A stretch of 8,655 bases of DNA, taken from the NCBI GenBank assembly GCA_035296325.1, contig DATHBD010000018.1:1-8655 (forward strand), written 5' to 3'. This document shows, one piece after another, positions 6,201-8,655 of this stretch. Origin of the DNA: DATHBD01 sp035296325 (lineage in GTDB: Bacteria; Actinomycetota; Actinomycetes; Mycobacteriales; Micromonosporaceae). The notes beneath the pieces were generated by a model that searched no databases, was not told where the DNA came from, and saw only the letters and a program-made list of their open reading frames with translations. The position numbers and the translations under genes are program-made. Position 1 is the first letter of the stretch. Each line of letters opens with the position of its first letter.

Positions 6201-8349
6201 CGTCGGGGTGCAGCATGGCCAGGACCGGTGCGTGGCGGTTGTGGCGCCGGGCCGCGTCGGTGAGCACGGCTCCCAGTTGCGCGACGCCGATCTCCACGAG
6301 CGGGTGGTCGTCCTCGGCGACCAACGCGTCGATTGTCGCCTCGAACCTGCCAATCTCGGCCAGATCGGGTGCCCCGGCCCGTCGTGCCGCCTTGCGGATC
6401 GCATCTGCCAGCGACAGGCTTCCGGTGAGGTGGCCGGCGACGAACTCGCCCGCGCCGAGGCCGAGCACTGCGCCTGGCCGGACGCCGCGGTAGGCCAGCC
6501 ACCGGGTCAGCGCGACCTGGACGGCGATTGTCGCCGTCCGGTCGATCCCGACACGATCCGGTCCGATGGTGCCGGCGGGGCGGCGCAGCTCGTCGAGCAA
6601 TGACCAGGAGTGCTCCCTCGCAATCAGGGTGGCGCACTCATCGAGCGCTCCCCGAAACCCCTGGTCCGCGTCGTACAGGTCGATGACGGCGCCGGACCTC
6701 GGTCCGCTGTGCTCCGCGTAGACGAAAATCGGGGGGGGCGAGCTGTCCGGATCCTCGACCACGCCGGCGTACGCGCGGGCCGGATCGGCCAGTCCGGCCA
6801 GCAACTCCTCGCGGTCGGCGGCGACGACCGCGTACCGGTGATTCTCGTGGGTGCGCCGGGTGGCCGCCGAGGCGAGCAGATCGGCCAGCCCGTCCTCGTC
6901 CGCGGCGACCCGGTCGCGCAGGCCGGCCACCTGCTCCGCGAGCGCGGCGTCGTCGAGACCCGACGCGACCAGCACGTGCGGCGGGGCGGCTGGTACGGCG
7001 GGCGCCTCGTCGGCGGCGAACGCCTCCACGATGACGTGTACGTTGGTGCCGCTCAGCCCGAAGGCGCTCACCCCGGCACGGGCCGGCCGGTCGAGCCCTT
7101 CGAGCCGGGTCTCCGCCAGGGGCACGCCCAGCGCCCCGCTCCGCCAGTTGACGGACGGGTTGAGCCGATCGACGTGCGGTTGCCGCGGAATAACGCCGGA
7201 CCGGGCGATCCACACGCTCTTCAGCAGCCCGCCGATGCCGGCCGCCGCGTCCATGTGCCCCAGCACGGCTTTGTGCGAGCCGACCAGGATCGGACTGTGT
7301 GCGGTGCGGCCGGCGCCGTACACCTCGCCGAGCGCGTCCAGCTCCATCAGGTCGCCGATCGCGGTGCCGGTGCCGTGCGCTTCGACGTAGTCGACCTCGC
7401 CCGGCTCAAGACCCGCGCGCGACAGCGCGGCGCGCAGCAGGTCGGCCTGTGCCACCGAGTTCGGCACCGTCAGGCCCATGCTCCGACCGTCGTTGTTGGC
7501 CGCCGAGCCCCGGATGACCGCGTATACCCGATCGCCGTCGGCGACCGCGTCGCGCAGCCGCTTCAGGACCACGACACCGCAGCCCTCGCCGCGCACGATG
7601 CCGTCGGCCGCTGCGTCGAAGGGCCGACACCGGCCGCTCTTCGAGATGGCGCCGACCCGGCTGAGGAAGACGCTGATGTCCGGCGTGATCAGCAGGCTTA
7701 CCCCGCCGGCGATGGCGGTGTCGGCGTCGCCGGTCCGCAGGCTCTGGCACGCCTGGTGCACCGCCAGCAGCGACGACGAGCAGGCGGAGTTGACCGTGGA
7801 GACCGGGCCGTGCAGGTCGAAGGCATAGGCCAGCCGGCCGGCGGCGAAGCTGAACTCGAGCCCGCCGACGTGGTGTTCGCCGATCTCGTCGACGCCCAGA
7901 GCACGAGCGTGCAGCAGGCCGTAGTCGTTGGCCAGCATCCCGAACGTGACGGACGTGCGGGTGCCGCACCATTCGTTCCTCGGCCGCCCGGAATCGGCCA
8001 TCGCCTCCCAGGCCACCTCGAGGATGAGCCGGTGCTGGGGATCGAGGACGTTCGCCTCGCGGGGCGAGACACCGAAGTAGCCCGCGTCGAAGCGGTCGAT
8101 GTCGTCCAGGAACGCCCCGCGGTGGTTGCTGATGGTGCCCGGCCCACCGGTTGGGTTGTACCGGTCGCGGCCCCAGCGGTCGCCGGGCACGTCGCGCAGC
8201 ACGTCGGCACCGGAGGTGAGCAGCCGGCCGAACGCGTCGAGGTTGCGGACCCCGCCGGGAAAACGGCATCCCACACCGACGATCGCTATCTCGGCATCTG
8301 GGGTCCGTCTGCCGTTCAGCCGATTACTGTCGCCGGAACCGGATCTCAT
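202..8349 (-). CDS. Modular type I polyketide synthase, KS-AT(relic)-ACP-KS-AT(relic)-AT-KR-ACP, probably the initiating subunit
   Basis: A continuous frame encodes 2715 residues. Domains in order: KS1 19-444; AT relic 1 about 541-763; ACP1 801-875; KS2 916-1338; AT relic 2 about 1438-1615; a second KS-AT linker about 1622-1704; active AT 1708-2004; dimerisation element 2058-2119; KR 2130-2560; ACP2 2597-2674; docking tail 2675-2715. I chose ATG 8349-8347 because GGAGAGG lies 5 nt upstream. An in-frame ATG at 8373 adds 8 residues but has no good ribosome-binding site. There is no N-terminal docking coiled coil, DH, ER or thioesterase. Predicted chemistry: one condensation with methylmalonyl-CoA, then ketoreduction, on a chain received through ACP1. 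I found no TTA codon, so bldA control is not indicated. Two ATs lack their nucleophile and are truncated, and the only complete AT lies behind relic 2. The PKS identity is certain; starter and product are not known. Confidence 0.97.
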   Translation of the reverse strand: MRSGSGDSNRLNGRRTPDAEIAIVGVGCRFPGGVRNLDAFGRLLTSGADVLRDVPGDRWGRDRYNPTGGPGTISNHRGAFLDDIDRFDAGYFGVSPREANVLDPQHRLILEVAWEAMADSGRPRNEWCGTRTSVTFGMLANDYGLLHARALGVDEIGEHHVGGLEFSFAAGRLAYAFDLHGPVSTVNSACSSSLLAVHQACQSLRTGDADTAIAGGVSLLITPDISVFLSRVGAISKSGRCRPFDAAADGIVRGEGCGVVVLKRLRDAVADGDRVYAVIRGSAANNDGRSMGLTVPNSVAQADLLRAALSRAGLEPGEVDYVEAHGTGTAIGDLMELDALGEVYGAGRTAHSPILVGSHKAVLGHMDAAAGIGGLLKSVWIARSGVIPRQPHVDRLNPSVNWRSGALGVPLAETRLEGLDRPARAGVSAFGLSGTNVHVIVEAFAADEAPAVPAAPPHVLVASGLDDAALAEQVAGLRDRVAADEDGLADLLASAATRRTHENHRYAVVAADREELLAGLADPARAYAGVVEDPDSSPPPIFVYAEHSGPRSGAVIDLYDADQGFRGALDECATLIAREHSWSLLDELRRPAGTIGPDRVGIDRTATIAVQVALTRWLAYRGVRPGAVLGLGAGEFVAGHLTGSLSLADAIRKAARRAGAPDLAEIGRFEATIDALVAEDDHPLVEIGVAQLGAVLTDAARRHNRHAPVLAMLHPDEPASMTAHRGLAQLHVAGVPVDWGRVTGRPRRYRSLPTPSWREGRYWLPGVPRGEQRPGGAVPASGEAPPPGAGTSAPTSRPAATLIGQVTSAVRQVLGLPDSQPVARRRGLFEQGLDSLTAVALRQRLERQFGVSLPVPIVFERPSVATLAEYLAEIGADASAPAETVADREPIAPVAPVPSSGAPVPPSQAPVGAAEPIAVVGVACRLPGASSPGEFWDLLLSSTETAREAPARRRDDPMWAELGSQIPSRGSYLDDVAGFDAPFFRVSPREARLLDPQQRLFLEVAWEALEDAGCPADTLAGRPVGVYAGLAMADYQHLVAREITRDARGLSLHHGTGTSFAALAGRLSYVLGLHGPSLAVDTACSASLTAVHLACQALRSGDCEMAVVGGASTIVAPSPLMASMGASGALSLDGRCKAFDEDADGFGCGEGAAVLVLKPLSAARRDGDRVYAVLAGSAVNQDGASGGLTVPNAAAQVAVVRQALRRAGWSPSDVDYVETHGTGTPLGDPIEARALAESLGGGRANDRPLLIGSAKANVGHLGAAAGVVGLLKVVLAMAHRRLPPHVVQEPTSRIDWDNLPVALVTKAQDWPSRSGPARAGVSAFGFSGSNAHVLVEQAPGLPAGEPAPAGPPYVLPVSAATPEALRAAAGRLADHLRTSPESVDDIVFTATHRRSMLDHRLAVTGVDRDALIEALAAFAAGEQPAGAHTGRPSDADPPAVVLSYGEQLPPVASLRRWSAPGSRYERTLATLAGELSRIAGRDCNPWAAPAAGLAGAYLFCHQAAATDAWAGLGVVPVAVTGAGPGRVTAAWAAGQMTAAEALRLLAEGAGTPPPYRAGRVPVLPSGDTPDQLVDVLVPETVAAIVVAGYRPAGRDTAARVVSLPAYPWEHRPYWYRDLSPRPVLSWALSAGDADELRDRVARLTGFVRDGEVNSAAVANALAAEPCAAHRLVVTGADRAQLLAALDEHCVGERPGNLVQRVAVAPNRTVFVFPGQGWQWTGMGVRLLEVSPVFASTVEECSALVQELTGWSVLDVLRGAPGAPSMDRVDVVQPVMFTVMVALAGWWQSIGVQPDAVVGHSQGEIAAACVAGILALPDAVRVVVARAAALTRLAGQGAMISVAAGAEAVQVRLAGGFGGLAVAAYNGPNSTVLSGAADAAETFLAACAADGIRVRRIPVDYASHGPQIDTIREHLLDKLGAVTPGPARVPLYSTVTGTVLDPWQMTTDYWFENLRRPVRFETAVRALLGDGFTTFLECSAHPVLGVGISDTVADVGADATVLDTLRRDDDTASRLHIAAAHAWTGGLSVDWATLLPAVATAQLPWGRTVAASPAPTAPGGLVERRFWQSIERGDTERLAETLNLHGDQRAALGELLPGLSTWWRQMREESVTESWRYRTGWQPVDAVPTEQTGSWLVVAPATQATHPLVTSCAEALEAEVLTVNPAAADLGGLLSAAVARSGAPARVLSLLGLDDTLLPDHAAVSAGLAGTVRLVQALDDMGIDAQLWSATTGAVSTRPEEAPSPVQALLWGLSRVVRLEHPDRGAGLVDLPPVLDSAARARLRAALTAAGREDQLAVRADGIYAPRLQRAPVPSTAPAQRWKPRGTTLVTGGTGALGGHIARWLAHKGAPHLLLLSRRGPEAAGAAHLRAELVELGAQVTIIACDVADRGDLARVLAAVPAEHPLTAVVHTAGVVGDRPLRDLTAARLDEVLRPKTTAVRNLDELTRGHDLTAFVLFSSWSALLPNVGQAGYAAGNAYLDAVAARRRAAGLPALSVAWGAWSGGGMAGGEGFAQWLSRGGMDLMTPHLAVTALHQALDHGDTAVAVANVDWQRFAEISRAGGPQPLVAELLPGVGAIAGAAPPAQPLEHLAGLSAAQREEALLDVVCADVAVVLGHATGQRTDPDQTFRDLGFDSVTAIELKNRLVASTGLRVSPTAIFDHPNPVALARHLAETYDAQAPQTRVDEPAAAAEDNWDEIDGMAVEDLVRLARGNAS
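205..327 (-). other. C-terminal docking segment
   Basis: Residues 2675-2715. An Ala/Pro/acidic linker ends in EIDGMAVEDLVRLARG, the helix type seen at the C-termini of actinomycete modular PKS subunits that hand their chain to another protein. The next gene begins with a matching class of N-terminal coiled-coil docking helix 31 bp downstream. This supports direct transfer in gene order. There is no thioesterase. Confidence 0.8.
328..561 (-). other. ACP2: acyl carrier protein domain
   Basis: Residues 2597-2674. The phosphopantetheine Ser2635 is in DLGFDSVTAIELKNRL (codon at 445-447), followed by SPTAIFDHPNPVALARHL. This is a canonical actinomycete elongation ACP and differs in style from ACP1. 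Confidence 0.95.
670..1962 (-). other. KR: ketoreductase domain, active, B-type signature
   Basis: Residues 2130-2560, with the structural subdomain first (to about 2315) and the catalytic subdomain after it. NADPH binding is shown by TGGTGALGG from 2330. The catalytic set is complete: Lys2435 (LRPKTT), Ser2459 (LFSSWSA), Tyr2472 (GQAGYAAGNAYLDA) and Asn2476. At the LDD fingerprint the sequence is VGD. The third Asp (2417), which defines B-type KRs, is present, and the A-type Trp position is Leu2464. This predicts a D-configured beta-hydroxyl without epimerisation (B1 type). The first two LDD residues are atypical, so the stereochemical call is moderate. Confidence 0.92.
1993..2178 (-). other. 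Dimerisation element between AT and KR
   Basis: Residues 2058-2119. It contains RRFWQSIERGDTERLAETL, then LLPGLSTWWRQMREES and SWRYRTGW. This is the short helical dimerisation element known from actinomycete PKS modules that carry only a KR between AT and ACP. Its presence and the absence of an HxxxGxxxxP motif argue that there is no DH here, not even a relic. Confidence 0.8.
2338..3486 (-). other. Second KS-AT linker plus functional acyltransferase, predicted methylmalonyl-CoA specific
   Basis: Residues 1622-2004. A second KS-AT linker (PRPVLSWALSAGDADELRDR to HRLVVTGADRAQLL) directly follows relic 2 without a KS. The AT is complete: FVFPGQGWQWTGMG from 1710, RVDVVQ at 1767-1772, GHSQGE with Ser1800, and YASH at 1900-1903 with the catalytic His1903. 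YASH, RVDVVQ and GHSQGE together are the established signature for methylmalonyl-CoA over malonyl-CoA. The usual post-AT motif YPFQRxRYW is missing. The chain runs through AQLPWGRTVAASP straight into the dimerisation element. Confidence 0.93.
3505..4299 (-). other. KS-AT linker plus AT relic 2 (inactive, truncated)
   Basis: Residues 1351-1615. A normal KS-AT linker (YVLPVSAATPEALRAAAG) leads into an AT-like half domain from about 1438. In place of GHSxGE, residues 1521-1526 read GAGPGR: Ser becomes Gly1523, His becomes Ala1522 and Glu becomes Arg1526. The following helix, AAWAAGQMTAAEALRLLAEG, still matches an AT. Sequence similarity stops about 29 residues after the box, and no YASH/HAFH segment follows. 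The post-AT linker is kept as SLPAYPWEHRPYWY. It is predicted to be non-catalytic and to cap KS2 structurally. Confidence 0.85.
4336..5604 (-). other. KS2: second ketosynthase domain, active residues intact
   Basis: Residues 916-1338. Cys1084 lies in DTACSASLTAVH, His1220 in ETHGTGTPLGDPIEA, and His1260 in KANVGHLGAAAG. All three catalytic residues are present. The KANVGH and LSLDGRCKAFDEDADGF style is unlike the FSRQRGL and KSNIGH style of standard actinomycete elongating KSs and is closer to that of KS1. It should condense the ACP1-bound acyl chain with the extender on ACP2. Confidence 0.94.
5725..5949 (-). other. ACP1: acyl carrier protein domain
   Basis: Residues 801-875. Phosphopantetheine attachment is at Ser835 in FEQGLDSLTAVALR. 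The GLDSL form differs from the GFDSV of ACP2. The helix pattern LPVPIVFERPSVATLAEYL after it is typical of a complete carrier domain. An Ala/Pro-rich linker (about 876-915) joins it to KS2. No active AT lies in this module, so it must be charged in trans or by the AT further along the same protein. Confidence 0.93.
6061..6981 (-). other. KS-AT linker plus AT relic 1 (inactive, internally deleted)
   Basis: Residues 457-763. The KS-AT linker (457-532) is followed by an AT-like segment from about 541. FVFPGQG is replaced by IFVYAEHSG, and the GHSxGE box at 630-635 reads GLGAGE, so the nucleophilic Ser is Gly632 and the His is Leu631. The spacing from the first motif to this box (89 residues) equals that in the active AT (88). 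After about residue 660 roughly 120 residues are missing, including the whole segment that carries the YASH/HAFH box and catalytic His. The end resumes with RFEATIDAL and PLVEIG, and then the post-AT linker LPTPSWREGRYWL. It cannot transfer acyl groups. It probably remains as scaffold packing against KS1. Confidence 0.88.
7018..8295 (-). other. KS1: first ketosynthase domain, catalytic triad intact
   Basis: Residues 19-444 of the PKS (numbered from ATG 8349). The nucleophile Cys190 sits in NSACSSSLLAVH, where most modular KSs have DTACSSS. The catalytic histidines are His325 in EAHGTGTAIGD and His365 in KAVLGHMDAAAG, with Lys360 before it. The Cys is not replaced by Gln, so this is not a decarboxylating KSQ loading domain. 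The sequence departs from the usual actinomycete modular type. It has VPGDRWGRDRY near the N-terminus, DLME where DPIE is normal after HGTGT, and KAVLGH where KSNIGH is normal. It looks able to form an acyl thioester, but its own module has no working AT. Confidence 0.92.
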
Positions 8350-8354
8350 CTGGT

Positions 8355-8361
8355 CCTCTCC
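8355..8361 (-). promoter_or_regulatory. Ribosome-binding site deciding the PKS start
   Basis: On the minus strand GGAGAGG lies 5 nt before ATG 8349-8347. The alternative upstream ATG (8373-8371) is preceded by CGGGCCGACACC, which has no comparable purine match. Confidence 0.65.
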
Positions 8362-8518
8362 GATCTGCTGCATGGTGTCGGCCCGCGACCTGTGGCCATG
8401 TCATTCCGGCGCCTGGCGGGCACGGGGCCGACGCTACTGTCGGGCGAATTCGGCGTCAGCCCCTGTCGTACCCCTAAGCCCCAGTGCCGGGTGAGACGGC
8501 CTGATCAACGGCCCGCTA
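8362..8518 (-). other. Non-coding leader between PKS start and insertion-sequence-like end
   Basis: I see no gene here on either strand. It holds the candidate promoter and a cluster of GGGG-containing minus-strand repeats (AGCCCC on the plus strand at 8458-8463 and 8477-8482, ACCCCT at 8470-8475). The in-frame ATG at 8373 also lies here but is not favoured as the start. Confidence 0.5.
8431..8459 (-). promoter_or_regulatory. Candidate promoter of the PKS operon
   Basis: On the minus strand CTGACG (8459-8454) and TAGCGT (8436-8431) are separated by 17 bp and lie about 80-110 bp upstream of the PKS start. They match TTGACA and TAtAaT/TAGRRT only partly (4/6 and 3/6). Placement in the only non-coding leader before the operon is the main support. 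The true promoter could be elsewhere, including inside or beyond the insertion-sequence-like end. Confidence 0.25.
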
Positions 8519-8593
8519 GGGCCTGTCTCAAAGTAGGTCGTGGGTTTGACCTGGGCTGATGATGGTGTCGGCGTGTCGGTGATCGATACGCGG

Positions 8594-8650
8594 CGAGGTC
8601 TCCGGTAGATGGTTCATCGACGAAGAAGAACCTGAATACCGGAGACCTCG
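8594..8650 (+). repeat. Nested inverted repeat (hairpin) over a translation start
   Basis: The arms CGAGGTCTCCGGTA (8594-8607) and TACCGGAGACCTCG (8637-8650) are a perfect 14-bp inverted repeat. Inside it GGTTC (8611-8615) pairs with GAACC (8628-8632), leaving a 12-nt loop. The right arm contains GGAG (8641-8644) and the G of GTG (8650-8652), so an RNA of this strand would hide its ribosome-binding site and start. Confidence 0.85.
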
Positions 8651-8655
8651 TGGAC
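8641..8655 (+). promoter_or_regulatory. Ribosome-binding site and GTG start of a gene leaving the window
   Basis: GGAG at 8641-8644 stands 5 nt before GTG at 8650-8652, followed by GAC. This would start a protein Met-Asp... on the plus strand, possibly a transposase. Only two codons are in the window, so identity is inferred from context alone. Confidence 0.3.

Larger units (their letters stand above)
8519..8655 (+). mobile_element. Probable end of an insertion sequence, partial
   Basis: From 8519 the sequence changes to GGGCCTGTCTCAAAGTAGG, which has the look of an insertion-sequence terminus (GGxxCTGTCTCAAA-like ends occur in several transposase families, IS256-like among them). About 130 bp inside it is a strong hairpin followed by GGAG and GTG at the window edge, the arrangement expected for a transposase start. 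The local G+C is lower than in the PKS. No transposase protein is visible because the window ends after two codons, so family and completeness cannot be told. Confidence 0.4.

Noticed and set aside
4361..6637. 758-codon frame on the minus strand overlapping the PKS in another frame
   Set aside because: It is an Arg/Gly/Pro-rich frame shadow with no motif, and the overlapping PKS frame has complete KS2 and ACP1 motifs.
5990..6740. Runs of 7-8 G at about 5994-6000 and 6731-6738 as possible sequencing frameshifts that make AT relic 1 look broken
   Set aside because: The PKS frame is open across both, the GLGAGE box and flanking AT sequence are in frame between them, and the neighbouring frames contain no missing AT motif. 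A true deletion fits better.
7778..7788. KS1 as a decarboxylating KSQ loading domain
   Set aside because: The active-site residue is Cys (NSACSSS), not Gln.
8374..8655. CRISPR array, tRNA or riboswitch in the upstream region
   Set aside because: There are no regularly spaced repeats, no cloverleaf arms and no recognisable aptamer core. The only strong structure is the hairpin at 8594-8650.

Overview
The window is about 70% G+C and almost entirely coding. It looks like part of an actinomycete modular type I polyketide synthase (PKS) cluster. The reasons are the GC-rich third codon positions, the canonical methylmalonyl acyltransferase, ketoreductase and docking-domain signatures, and a short-spaced PKS operon on the minus strand. 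Genus and product cannot be told from this window.

Layout, read in the direction of transcription (minus strand, high to low coordinates). (1) 8519-8655: what looks like one end of an insertion sequence pointing rightwards. It carries a nested hairpin that would cover the ribosome-binding site and GTG of a gene leaving the window. (2) About 8362-8518: a leader with a weak candidate promoter (-10 at 8431-8436, -35 at 8454-8459) and no gene. (3) 202-8349: one giant PKS of 2715 residues, with a GGAGAGG ribosome-binding site just before its ATG. (4) 171-201: a 31-bp gap. (5) 1-170: the start of the next PKS, with an N-terminal coiled-coil docking helix followed by a ketosynthase start.

The PKS reads KS1 - AT relic 1 - ACP1 - KS2 - AT relic 2 - linker - functional AT - dimerisation element - KR - ACP2 - C-terminal docking segment. 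Both relics lack the catalytic serine (Gly in its place) and break off at the same point, about 29 residues after the GHSxGE position, yet both keep the KS-AT linker and the post-AT linker. The functional AT is the reverse case: it has its own second KS-AT linker but no KS of its own, and it lacks the usual post-AT YPFQRxRYW motif. I read this as a chimera. A non-canonical KS-AT-relic-ACP-KS-AT-relic front half was joined to a canonical actinomycete AT-KR-ACP module that had lost its KS.

Working model: the protein has no N-terminal docking helix, so it probably starts the assembly line. ACP1 has no working cis AT and must be charged by another enzyme, either with a starter unit or an extender. 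KS2 then condenses with methylmalonate loaded on ACP2 by the single active AT, and the KR (B-type signature) reduces the beta-ketone. The C-terminal tail hands the chain to the N-terminal helix of the protein starting at 170.
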